Position numbers and translations under genes: made by a program. Source: Rubripirellula obstinata (GTDB lineage Bacteria; Planctomycetota; Planctomycetia; Pirellulales; Pirellulaceae). Taken from it: DNA of 64,000 nucleotides. The notes under the pieces were generated by a model. That model had not been told where the DNA came from. It did not search any database and was given only the letters and a program-made list of their open reading frames with translations. Of the stretch, positions 28,342 through 37,403 are shown in pieces. Numbering within the stretch: position 1 is the stretch's first letter; each line of letters starts with the position of its first letter. The stretch covers positions 82,690-146,689 of the forward strand of contig NZ_LWSK01000003.1 in the NCBI RefSeq assembly GCF_001642955.1, read 5' to 3'.

Positions 28342-30828
28342 GTGGAAATTTCAGACCCAATCATTGTCGCGATGGAGGCAAGCAAGTTGGCCCGCAAGAA
28401 ACCTGCTCGGAAACGTCCAAACAAGCCAGATGCCCTGCCAAAACCACTGGCGCACCCTGACAACAAAGCATTGTCTCCCGACGCGATGTTTAACTTGTTG
28501 CGGGTGCTATCCGAAGCGGGGGCACCAGAACCTGTTTTGCAGGCGGCTGCCAATGCCCAGAACGCCGCCGCAAGTGGTGACATCCAACCCCTTCTAGAAT
28601 TCTTTGAGGCGATCGGTCTCGATCCAAACCAGATCGATGCGGATGGTGGGCTGGGGCCAACACAGGATCCTTGCGACGTGTTTCCAATGTCCAGCCCGAG
28701 GGCCGCTGCCGTGCTGCTGGCGAACCAATCCGAGGACAGGACAATCGAAGAGGAGGTTGAATTCATGGAATCGGTTTTGGCGATCGATCCTAAATCCGTC
28801 GAAGCGCTGATCGGCATGGCAATGGAATGCGACGATTCCGACGCGGTCAAGTACTTTCACCAAGCATGCGAATTTGGAGTCAAGAAGCTTAAGCAGGACT
28901 ACAGGCTGACTAATTACTGGATCGGTCTTCGAAATCAGATGGGCGTCGACTTAGTCGAACGTGCTCGTCTTACTGATGCCATCGAAATTCTTTTGCCAGC
29001 GATTGATGAAGACGAACGTGACGGCGCGGGAACGCGTTTCTTCATCATCGATCTGATGCTGCGTCTTGGTTGGTGGGACGAATTGGGCGAGTTGCTTGGT
29101 CGGTTCCCAGACGATGGCATCGGTCCGGGAATCTTCGCAAAAGCGATTCGCTTGCACCACTTGCAACCTGAAAGCGAAGAGGCCGTGAAGGCTTTGAAAG
29201 ACGCGCATCGAGACAAACCGTTCGTTGCACCGATTTTGATTTCCCCCCTTCCATTGCCAACCAACCTAGCGTCTCGATACGCGCTAGGCAGTCGGGAAGA
29301 AGGCTTCGTCATCGCCCGCTATTTGAAACCTGGATTGCGAGCGAACCCAGGCACCATTCGCTGGATCCGCGACTCGTTGAATCTTTCAGTGGACGATCAA
29401 GACGGGGCGTCAGAAAGATGGAAAGAAACCGAGGACGAGAAATACGAAGAATACGAGCATAAACCGGGGCCGGGTGACCTTCACATCGCCTTGGATCTGC
29501 CAGAAGTCGATGAGACTTGGATTTATCATGGCCAAAAAAATCGTGGAGGAGATTATCTTTGTCTGGTGTTGTGCGAGGACACGCCAGTGAGTTTTGGATC
29601 GTGTGAGTCAGCACCAAAGACGCGTGAACTGAGGCAGTTCATTCTGGATGCCGTTTGTGATCCGTTGTTCGGTAAGCCACGACGTCCTCGCTTGATTCGG
29701 GTTGCTAACAAGGCAACGTTGAACATGCTTCAAAAAGGGGTCGGCACTTACGGTGTTGCCTGCGAATGCGTGAAGCCATCGGCGTTTGAAAAGATGGCTT
29801 TTAAAGAGATCGCCGAACAGGCAGGTCGCGGGTTGAAGATGATGGAAGAGTCCGAAGGTTCCTCGCTCGCTGATTTCGATATCGACAAAATCCCCGGGAC
29901 TGACTCGCCTTGGTTTGTTGCCGTCATGCAACCGCCAATCTGGGTTGGAGATCAATCGACGCCCTATCGTCCGTATCTTCAATTGGTCGTCGACGGTGAA
30001 GATGGAATGATTTTGAAGACCGAAATGACGCAGGCCATACCGACCGCAAAGCAGCAAGTCGAAACGGTTGCCGATACCATGCTGCGGCCCATGACCGGAT
30101 CACCACGGTGCCCCGGCGTGATCGTCACCCATCCACAATTGGACCGCGCTGAATTCGATTCTGCTATGCGGGAACTGACCAATTCAGATTGTGTGGAAAT
30201 CGTTTCGGGGGACGATGAGATTTCGAGCCTGTTTAAATCACTGATCATTGACATGGTGCGTTCCAACGATCCGACCGGCATGGCGTTGATTGAACAAGAC
30301 GGCGTGGATTCGGAACTGCTAGGCAGGTTGTATCAGGCTGCGGCGCGGTTCTATCGTGTCTCGCCATGGAATCTGGTCGGCGGCGACCAACTGATTCGTG
30401 TTGTCTCCGGTTCAACACCCGGTCATCAATGGGGTGTTGGAGTCATGGGACAGATGGGCCAAACCATGGGACTATCGGTCATTGACGGAGTCGACACTGC
30501 GAAAGCAATGGTTCGCGAAGAATGCGACATGAACCGCTTATCCGCAATCTCCGTTCAGTTCGATGAAGCATTCGATCTTCCGCCGCGAGAATTGTGGCAA
30601 ATCGAAACTGAGAATTATGAAATCGCCAATGAAGAAGCGTATCCGTTGTTCTTGAGGATCAAAAATGGAGAAGGTGGGCACACGGTGGATGCCGGCGAAA
30701 TTCGAGCGTTAATTGATATGCTCAACCACCTGCCAGCGTTTCTGCGGCAAGACAGAACGAAGGAAACGACCGTGCATGGTGTCGCTGGAACCGCGTCGCA
30801 TCTTGAATTGCAATGGATCAGTGTTTGA
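28342..30828 (+). CDS. Large protein of unknown function with TPR-like repeats
   Basis: I do not recognise the 828-residue product with certainty. The first 30 residues are lysine- and arginine-rich. Residues about 130-300 contain TPR-like helical pairs (MESVLAIDPKSVEALIGMAM, then DAVKYFHQACEFGVKKL). The segment near 550-640, with PYRPYLQLVVDGEDGMIL and a following RCPGVIVTHPQLD, recalls a DUF6930-type fold, but this is a weak memory. No signal peptide or membrane helix is present. The start is GTG at 28342 or ATG at 28372. It is followed by the dehydrogenase-cytochrome gene on the same strand. Confidence 0.78.
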   Translation: MEISDPIIVAMEASKLARKKPARKRPNKPDALPKPLAHPDNKALSPDAMFNLLRVLSEAGAPEPVLQAAANAQNAAASGDIQPLLEFFEAIGLDPNQIDADGGLGPTQDPCDVFPMSSPRAAAVLLANQSEDRTIEEEVEFMESVLAIDPKSVEALIGMAMECDDSDAVKYFHQACEFGVKKLKQDYRLTNYWIGLRNQMGVDLVERARLTDAIEILLPAIDEDERDGAGTRFFIIDLMLRLGWWDELGELLGRFPDDGIGPGIFAKAIRLHHLQPESEEAVKALKDAHRDKPFVAPILISPLPLPTNLASRYALGSREEGFVIARYLKPGLRANPGTIRWIRDSLNLSVDDQDGASERWKETEDEKYEEYEHKPGPGDLHIALDLPEVDETWIYHGQKNRGGDYLCLVLCEDTPVSFGSCESAPKTRELRQFILDAVCDPLFGKPRRPRLIRVANKATLNMLQKGVGTYGVACECVKPSAFEKMAFKEIAEQAGRGLKMMEESEGSSLADFDIDKIPGTDSPWFVAVMQPPIWVGDQSTPYRPYLQLVVDGEDGMILKTEMTQAIPTAKQQVETVADTMLRPMTGSPRCPGVIVTHPQLDRAEFDSAMRELTNSDCVEIVSGDDEISSLFKSLIIDMVRSNDPTGMALIEQDGVDSELLGRLYQAAARFYRVSPWNLVGGDQLIRVVSGSTPGHQWGVGVMGQMGQTMGLSVIDGVDTAKAMVREECDMNRLSAISVQFDEAFDLPPRELWQIETENYEIANEEAYPLFLRIKNGEGGHTVDAGEIRALIDMLNHLPAFLRQDRTKETTVHGVAGTASHLELQWISV

Positions 30829-30926
30829 TTTGATTGCGTCATTCTCAAAGCCTTGTTGCTACAATTGTCAATGAGCAGGATCTTCCTGATTGTTCTGACA
30901 TGCCACCTGTTGGGCTTAAATTCGCG

Positions 30927-33900
30927 ATGCGAACTACCATTCTGTTTCTTTGCCTGACGCTTTATCCATCGACGCTTCCTTTGTCAGTGGGTCACGCGGA
31001 CTTTCCGGTGCCCTACAACACCGAGCCAACATCCGACGAAACATTGATGCCGGCCGACCAGGCCGCAGCGAAGATGTCGGTACCCGATGGATTTCGAGTG
31101 ACTGCGTTTGCGGCGGAACCGGATGTGCAGAATCCGATCGCTTCGGCTTGGGATTCGCGAGGCCGACTTTGGGTCGCTGAAAATTACACCTACGCCGAAC
31201 GGTCGCAGAAGTTCCAACTGGACCTACGCGATCGAATCATTGTTTTTGACGGAACTGACAAGGGCAAGTTCAATAAGCGAACTGTTTTTACAGACAACGT
31301 CCAAATGCTAACTGGGGTTGAAGTGGGGCGTCACGGGAAACGTCATGGCGTTTGGATGATGTGTCCACCCAAATTGATCTTTGTGCCTGATGAAGATCGC
31401 GACGATGTTCCCGACAACGATGGCGAAGTTGTTTTGGATGGTTTCAAAGTTGCCGAGTCGAACTACCACAACTTTGCCAATGGAATTCGATTCGGGCCTG
31501 ACGGTTGGCTCTACGGTCGTTGCGGCGGATCGTGCCCAGGACGAATCGGGAAACCGGGAACACCCGACGATCAGCGATTGGCTCTTGAAGGTGGCATGTG
31601 GCGATATCACCCGGACCGTGGTGACGTGGAAGTGTTGACGACGGGAACGACGAATCCTTGGGGGCACGACTTTAACGATGTCGGCGAAGGCTTCTTCATT
31701 AACACCGTCAACGGTCACTTCTGGCACATGATTCCCGGTGCTCATTTCACTCGCCCGTTCACGCTGGATCCGAACAGGAAAACGTTTGAACTGATCGACT
31801 TTCACGCCGACCATTGGCACTTTGATACCGGCGGTGCTTGGCACGAATCGCGTGACGGTGTGGCGAATTCCTACGGCGGCGGTCACGCGCATTGTGGTGC
31901 AATGATTTATCAAGGTGGAAGTTGGCCGGAAGAGTATCATGGCAATCTTTTCACGCTGAATTTCCATGGTCGCCGGGTCAATCAGGAAGTGATTCGGCGA
32001 AAGGGAAGCGGCTATGTTGCCAGCCACGCCGAAGATCTTTTTCTGTCTGCTGATCCCTGGTTTCGCGGAATGGAAATCACCAGCGGGCCGGATGGAAACG
32101 CGTTCATTTTGGACTGGAGCGACGCAGGCGAGTGCCACGAACACACGGGCGTTCACCGAACCAGCGGCAGAATTTTTAAGGTGATTGGACCAGTAAACGA
32201 AACTTCTAAAGTTGCAAAACTTGACGAACTTGATGTTGCTTTGTGGAACCAAAAATCCTTGGCGGAAACTGTCAGTGGTGAAAATGTTTGGTTTCGCCGG
32301 CAGGCGAGTTTGGAATTGGCTAGGCGAGCCGCGGGCGGTGATCGTTTGTTGGAAGCGAAGTCATTGCTTCGAGATGTCATCAATCGATCGGAGGACCATC
32401 GGCAAGTTGTTCAAGCAATGTTGATGATGAACGCGATGGGTGATTGGGTGACGAATTTTCAGCATGCGAATGAACATGTTCGAGCGGCAAGCATTCGGAT
32501 CGCGACCGAGCGATTGCCGCTGGATGATGCGTTGGGCATGCAGTCGAAGCCTCCGCCAAGCGTCACCACGCGAATGATCGAGACAAAGTTGTTGCCAAAG
32601 CTGGAAACAATGGCTCAGCACGATCCGTCGCAGTTGGTTCAATTGACACTCGCATCATCACTGCAGCGATTGTCGATTTTGGGGCGAGCGAGAATTGCGA
32701 AACAACTTTGCAAACGAAGCGACGCCGAAGGCGACCACAACTTGCCGTTGATGATCTGGTACGGGCTGATTCCTGTTGCGCAGTCGCAACCAGAATTGCT
32801 GGTCGATGTCGCTCAGACTTGCAAGCTTTCGATCACGCTGCGATTGATCTCGCGGTCGCTTGCTGAGCAGATCGGCACCGAAGCTGCGCCGGTTAACGAT
32901 CTGATCGATCAAACGCTCGCGTCGAAAATTCCATCGCACCAAAGTTCGGTTTTGGCTGGCCTTTCAGAAGGTTTGCGGGGTTGGCGAAAGGCACCTCGGC
33001 CAGACGCTTGGGACGCAGACATTTTAGAAGAGCTATCTCGCAAGATTCCGGACACACTCGCGCCGATGATCAATGAATTGAGTGTCGTTTTTGGCGATGG
33101 TCGCGCTGTCGAGGAATTGATGAGCGTTGCAACCGGAAAGACACCCGCCGATTACGCATCACGAAATGCTGCACTTGCAACACTGATTCAAACCGACGCA
33201 CCGGGCATCAAAGATGTATGCCAATCATTATTAAAAAATGCAAAGATCAATGTCACCGCAGCGGGCGGCTTGGCGCGTTATGAAGATCCGGAACTGGGTC
33301 GCATCCTAACGGCACGCTACCGAAATTTTCGCGCACCTGATCGCCCAAAGCTGATGTCGATTTTGGTTTCTCGAAAATCGTTTGCGATGCCCATGCTGGC
33401 TGCAATGTCGAAGGGAAAGATCCAGCGAGATGCTTTGACGCCTTACCACGTTCGGCAAATGATCGGACTCGGGGATCAAGAGCTTAACGAAACGATCAGC
33501 AGAGTTTGGGGAACGATCAACGACACTCCCAAAGCAATTGACCAACGGATTGCTGATTTGAAACAACTGCTTGGTGAACCCGTTTTGGCAGGGGCCGACA
33601 AATCAAATGGCCGAGTTCTGTTTACGAAGCTTTGTCAAAGTTGCCATCAGCTCTATGGCGAAGGAAGTCATATTGGTCCTGACCTAACCGGTGCCGGCCG
33701 AAGCAATCTGGATTACCTGTTGGACAACATTGTTGCACCCAGTCGCGTCGTTGATAAGGATTACCGGATGACCATGATTTTGACGGATGATGATCGCATC
33801 GTTAGCGGGTTGGTGACGGGCGAAAATGATCGAGTGATCACGGTTCAAACGGCGACGGAAGTGCAAAGAATCGAAAAAGACAAAGTCGCCGAACGTAAGC

Positions 33901-34058
33901 TGACTGATAAGTCGCCAATGCCCGATGGTTTGTTGGACGGATTGTCGGATTCCGAAGTCATGGACTTGATCGCATACCTGCGTCACCCCACCCAAGTCGC
34001 ACTTCCCGGCTCGCAATCGACGGGCGATTCTTCTGGAACAGACGTAGAACGGAATTGA
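30927..34058 (+). CDS. Secreted membrane-bound-dehydrogenase-like protein with HEAT repeats and C-terminal cytochrome c
   Basis: The 1043-residue product has a Sec signal (TTILFLCLTLYPSTLPLSVG), an N-terminal beta-propeller of the planctomycete membrane-bound dehydrogenase type (residues about 55-430, e.g. IASAWDSRGRLWVAENYTY, GPDGWLYGRCGG, FILDWSDAGECHEHTGVHR), a HEAT-like helical middle, and a cytochrome c domain with LCQSCHQLYGEGSHIGPDL near residue 900. This order is typical of the large family expanded in planctomycetes; substrates are mostly unknown. The frame opens at 30834, but the signal peptide places the start at 30927. It follows an unrecognised gene on the same strand. Confidence 0.9.
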   Translation: MRTTILFLCLTLYPSTLPLSVGHADFPVPYNTEPTSDETLMPADQAAAKMSVPDGFRVTAFAAEPDVQNPIASAWDSRGRLWVAENYTYAERSQKFQLDLRDRIIVFDGTDKGKFNKRTVFTDNVQMLTGVEVGRHGKRHGVWMMCPPKLIFVPDEDRDDVPDNDGEVVLDGFKVAESNYHNFANGIRFGPDGWLYGRCGGSCPGRIGKPGTPDDQRLALEGGMWRYHPDRGDVEVLTTGTTNPWGHDFNDVGEGFFINTVNGHFWHMIPGAHFTRPFTLDPNRKTFELIDFHADHWHFDTGGAWHESRDGVANSYGGGHAHCGAMIYQGGSWPEEYHGNLFTLNFHGRRVNQEVIRRKGSGYVASHAEDLFLSADPWFRGMEITSGPDGNAFILDWSDAGECHEHTGVHRTSGRIFKVIGPVNETSKVAKLDELDVALWNQKSLAETVSGENVWFRRQASLELARRAAGGDRLLEAKSLLRDVINRSEDHRQVVQAMLMMNAMGDWVTNFQHANEHVRAASIRIATERLPLDDALGMQSKPPPSVTTRMIETKLLPKLETMAQHDPSQLVQLTLASSLQRLSILGRARIAKQLCKRSDAEGDHNLPLMIWYGLIPVAQSQPELLVDVAQTCKLSITLRLISRSLAEQIGTEAAPVNDLIDQTLASKIPSHQSSVLAGLSEGLRGWRKAPRPDAWDADILEELSRKIPDTLAPMINELSVVFGDGRAVEELMSVATGKTPADYASRNAALATLIQTDAPGIKDVCQSLLKNAKINVTAAGGLARYEDPELGRILTARYRNFRAPDRPKLMSILVSRKSFAMPMLAAMSKGKIQRDALTPYHVRQMIGLGDQELNETISRVWGTINDTPKAIDQRIADLKQLLGEPVLAGADKSNGRVLFTKLCQSCHQLYGEGSHIGPDLTGAGRSNLDYLLDNIVAPSRVVDKDYRMTMILTDDDRIVSGLVTGENDRVITVQTATEVQRIEKDKVAERKLTDKSPMPDGLLDGLSDSEVMDLIAYLRHPTQVALPGSQSTGDSSGTDVERN

Positions 34059-34109
34059 TCCCGTTGATCGGAAGCGATGCTGGCTGCGGTTAACGGAACG
34101 AACTCCGTT

Positions 34110-36179
34110 CTACAGTGAATCATGGTCAAGCTGGGCGATGACATGAAGGTCTTTAAGAAGTTCTTGGTCGCTAAGAATGGAACGTCGCCATTGCGGACTG
34201 ATCTCGCCAATGCTTTCTTTCGCAGCGGCAAGAACCCGATCACGGTTGGGACGGGGCATCGTAACATTCGATTCACTGGCACCTAGAACGCGATCATGCA
34301 GAATATAAAAGCCAGGACTTCGTAGTAGCTGCTCGAACCGAGTCGTTTCATTGGACTCTTGGCTTGCAGAATAGTCCGCAAGCGTTTGCCGATAGACCTG
34401 ACTCACAAACGGTTCGGATGATTCTTGTGGCGTCATTAGTAAACCCCATTCGGCAAGAACCTTACCAATTGATTGGCTTGCCAGAATCATGGAAATTGGC
34501 ACTGCAAAGATCAGCCCGGCGACGACGGGAATGAACCACAATGCGAGTGGCGTTGCCCAGACGAAAATCGATGAGGCAACCAGAACGCCTAAAACAGTTT
34601 GCCAGCCGTAATCGGCGATCGACTCTTTCAACGTCACCCCTTGTTCGCATCGGTTCTGAGCGTTCCAGGTAATCTTTCGGCCGCGCAGCGTGTTGATAAC
34701 AAAACGCGAGTGTAGTAGCGCCATCAAAGGCGACAGCAAAACCGAAATGGCGGTTTCGATCAGAACGCTTGTGAAAAGCTGAATGACGCCACCGAACTGA
34801 CTAGCCCGTTTCTGAATCACAATTGCCAACATGCCATAGAATTTCGGAATCAGCAGCAAACACATCGCGATCAGAAATAACGCAAGTGGTCCCGGCAGGT
34901 CGATGTTGTTGGGCGACTGACGTGAATCGAATCCCCATCCGGCAACCGAAAGCGCGGTCCAGGCCAACCACAATGGCGACGCGGCGTAAGCCAAAACTCC
35001 GCTGACAAAGTGAAGGCGACTAACCCAGTGGAAACCTTCGCTGACGATGAATCGGCTGTGCTGCAGATTCCCTTGGCACCAACGTTGGTCTCGCATCGCG
35101 TAATCGGTCAACGTCGTCGGGCATTCCTCGTAAGACCCCGCCAAATCATTCGCCAAACGAACCTTCCATCCGTCGCGAACCATCAATGCGGCCTCGACAA
35201 AATCGTGTGACAGGATCTCACCGCCCAGTGGAGCCTTCCCGGGCAAAACGGGAAGATCGCAGCTTTCGCGAAACGCCTTGATTCGCAAAATCGCGTTGTG
35301 TCCCCAATAGTTTCCTTGATCACCCGCCCATGCATCGAAGCCACGACAGCAAATTTGACCGTAAGCAGCCGCAGAGAATTGTTGAAGCCGAGCAAACAGT
35401 GACGTTCGGCCAATCGGCACCGGAGGCACTTGCAAAATGCCAAGCTTTGGATCAGCCGCCATCGCATCGACCATCGACAGAATCGTTGTGGGTTCCAACA
35501 AGCTATCCGCATCCAAGATGATCATGCAGTCATAGGGCTTGGACCAACGTTCGCAAAAATCCGCAATGTTACCAGCTTTGCGACCCTCGTTCTTGGCGCG
35601 ATGCCGATAGAAAATGCTTGGCATGCAATCGGTTTGCTCCGTCGCGAGCTGTCGGTTCAGTCGCGACCAAGCGAGTTCCTCTGCGAGCCAAATTTCGGGG
35701 TCAGTGGTGTCGCTGAGAATGTAGAAATGAAGATCGCCAGCTCGTTCTGATCCGCTATCGGCGTCGTGCTGCTGGAGCGATAGAACCATCGCATGCACCC
35801 GAGCAAAAACGTCGTCGGGACTTTCGTTGTAGACCGGAACCAGCACAGCGGTTGGCTGAGAAACGCCCGGCTCCAAAACAAGTGGTTCAGACCGCGTCGT
35901 CAGCGATGCGAAGAACCCGCGAGTTGCCAAAACGAACGAGAAAACGATCCAGGTGAAGAGGATCGCGAACAAAGGCAGGGCAAGCAACTCGAACGGATTC
36001 CAACCGTTACGTGCCAAGTTCATTGCGTAGACAAGGATGCCCGAAGCTGATCCCAATGCGGTCAACAAAATCATCGGACCGCGACTTCGACCAACGGTCG
36101 CTCGCGTGGCAGGCACGGATGAACGTGCCGCGAACCCTGTTCTGTGACGATCAACGGACGATCGGTTGGATTTAGGCAT
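34110..36179 (-). CDS. opgH: Osmoregulated periplasmic glucan glucosyltransferase OpgH/MdoH
   Basis: OpgH builds the beta-1,2-linked glucan backbone from UDP-glucose and moves it across the inner membrane. The 689-residue protein has two N-terminal helices near 35-90, a GT2 domain with VLVPVYNESPDDVFARV, ILDADSLLEP, SHDFVEAALMVRDGW and the QRWCQGNLQH acceptor motif, and several C-terminal helices. It is shorter than the E. coli enzyme (847 residues), mainly lacking the long N-terminal cytoplasmic extension. Its start overlaps the stop of a small gene by eight bases. A glucanase of the GH144 type and opgG lie on the opposite strand nearby, so the locus looks complete. Confidence 0.95.
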   Translation of the reverse strand: MPKSNRSSVDRHRTGFAARSSVPATRATVGRSRGPMILLTALGSASGILVYAMNLARNGWNPFELLALPLFAILFTWIVFSFVLATRGFFASLTTRSEPLVLEPGVSQPTAVLVPVYNESPDDVFARVHAMVLSLQQHDADSGSERAGDLHFYILSDTTDPEIWLAEELAWSRLNRQLATEQTDCMPSIFYRHRAKNEGRKAGNIADFCERWSKPYDCMIILDADSLLEPTTILSMVDAMAADPKLGILQVPPVPIGRTSLFARLQQFSAAAYGQICCRGFDAWAGDQGNYWGHNAILRIKAFRESCDLPVLPGKAPLGGEILSHDFVEAALMVRDGWKVRLANDLAGSYEECPTTLTDYAMRDQRWCQGNLQHSRFIVSEGFHWVSRLHFVSGVLAYAASPLWLAWTALSVAGWGFDSRQSPNNIDLPGPLALFLIAMCLLLIPKFYGMLAIVIQKRASQFGGVIQLFTSVLIETAISVLLSPLMALLHSRFVINTLRGRKITWNAQNRCEQGVTLKESIADYGWQTVLGVLVASSIFVWATPLALWFIPVVAGLIFAVPISMILASQSIGKVLAEWGLLMTPQESSEPFVSQVYRQTLADYSASQESNETTRFEQLLRSPGFYILHDRVLGASESNVTMPRPNRDRVLAAAKESIGEISPQWRRSILSDQELLKDLHVIAQLDHDSL

Positions 36180-36918
36180 CGCTCTGTGACGCTTGCATCT
36201 TCGACGGTCGTCGGTTGCCTTGAATGTTGCCCACGCCAGCCCGGTTGGGACGATCCCGATTGGGACGATCCCGATTGGGACGATCCTGATTGGGACGGGG
36301 AATCCAACTCGTCAGAACCGATTTCCACCACCCAAGTCGCAGTGGGCCAATCAATTGCGGAGTCGCATTGCGTTTGAAGTGCCTGACCTCTGCGAAAGGA
36401 ATGACCATCGCGACCCGCTGGGTGATGCTTTCACTGGACGACGGTTTGCCAGAGCCTTCTCGGCTAAACGTTTGCGATGTGAAGAGAAGTTCATCGGTCC
36501 CCAAAAACGCAAATTGCTTGGACTCAATCCGATCACTCTGGTTTGATGTTTTCTCAGCGATTGCTGGTTGGGCCCTTCGTTGTTGTGCAGTTCGCTGTTG
36601 TGCAGTTCGCTGTTGGTTTGCCGACAAGTCCAACAAGCTTCGCATCGTGGCAGTCGCTTCGTGCAAACATTGCTGTTGAAAGCATGCGGATCGATTCGCA
36701 ACCGCGACTGAGTCCATTCCCGAAACGCTTTCCCCCGAGTGAGAAGAATTGCTTACCGCGGCAAGCGTGCTCTCAACAATGCGAAGACTTTGCTCACGAA
36801 GGTAGTTTGCGTCGCGGATGCCACAACGAATCAGATATCGAGTGACACTCTCCACCGAAGCGTCAATTTCGTGTTGAGATGGAAGTGTACGAACGCCTGT
36901 CAGTAAGGTTGAATTCAT
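36172..36918 (-). CDS. Hypothetical protein with short tandem repeats, coupled to opgH
   Basis: I do not recognise the 248-residue product. It is soluble and has no signal peptide. The first 90 residues are helical, with VTRYLIRCGIRDANYLREQS. The middle has QQRTAQQRTAQQ from a 15-bp repeat, and the C-terminus has four RPNRD-like pentapeptides from another 15-bp repeat, giving a low-complexity, basic tail. Its stop overlaps the opgH start by eight bases, so it is translated first in the opgH operon. The divergent start region toward the glucanase gene lies upstream. It may regulate or assist OpgH, but nothing in the sequence shows it. Confidence 0.72.
   Translation of the reverse strand: MNSTLLTGVRTLPSQHEIDASVESVTRYLIRCGIRDANYLREQSLRIVESTLAAVSNSSHSGESVSGMDSVAVANRSACFQQQCLHEATATMRSLLDLSANQQRTAQQRTAQQRRAQPAIAEKTSNQSDRIESKQFAFLGTDELLFTSQTFSREGSGKPSSSESITQRVAMVIPFAEVRHFKRNATPQLIGPLRLGWWKSVLTSWIPRPNQDRPNRDRPNRDRPNRAGVGNIQGNRRPSKMQASQSDA
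36244..36298. repeat. 15-bp tandem repeat, about four copies
   Basis: The unit ttgggacgatcccga is repeated head to tail with one or two changed bases. It is in frame and encodes RPNRD on the minus strand, near the C-terminus of the gene before opgH. The unit is itself nearly palindromic. Confidence 0.92.
36582..36611. repeat. 15-bp tandem duplication in the same gene
   Basis: The unit gttgtgcagttcgct occurs twice (36582-36596 and 36597-36611) and a partial third follows. It encodes the QQRTA pentapeptide repeat in frame. Confidence 0.9.
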
Positions 36919-37403
36919 CGAGTCCGCCTACGCGAAGAGAGAAGAGAAAAGTTTGAAGAGTGGCGAGAAGAGAACAGACGGAGTAACAAATGGTGCGCCA
37001 AACCTGAGTTTCCCGCGTGATTGTCGGCTTAAAAGCCGGATGATGCTGCTAACGAATCGACGCATCCGGTGACACTGCGGCGGCAAGGGGGAGATGTCTT
37101 CACCCTCAGCTTTCCAAGGGCGATCGATGCGCCTTCCCGCCTGTTTCTTTTTGTGACTGCTCGTCCAAAAATCGACTTGAGGTGAAAAGCGATTCCCCCC
37201 AGTCTGCTAGCTGCCCAGGCACTCGGTTGCACGGTTATTGGTCACCTAGGTCGAACTCAGATCCACCCAGATCGCTGACTCAACTTTCATCTTGCCACAT
37301 CCCTCAAAAGGAACTAAAATTCCTCTATCGGCAATCAGTGACGCCGATAACGCCTTTAGCGTGTTTTCCTGTTTCGTCATTCACCCCTATTTTCATAAAT
37401 CGT
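36919..37403. other. Gene-free divergent start region of the glucan locus
   Basis: This 485-base gap separates the starts of the gene coupled to opgH (minus) and of the GH144-like glucanase (plus), so promoters for both should lie here. The glucanase frame is open from 37182, but the first 74 codons do not resemble a signal peptide. I see no palindrome, riboswitch or recognised operator. Confidence 0.5.

Noticed and set aside
31308..32252. Open frame of 314 codons on the minus strand
   Set aside because: It lies antisense within the propeller part of the dehydrogenase gene, whose domains are plain; the antisense product has no recognisable features.
37182..37403. First 74 codons of the glucanase frame
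   Set aside because: The ATG at 37404 begins a proper signal peptide; the earlier codons do not look like protein and lie in a divergent control region.
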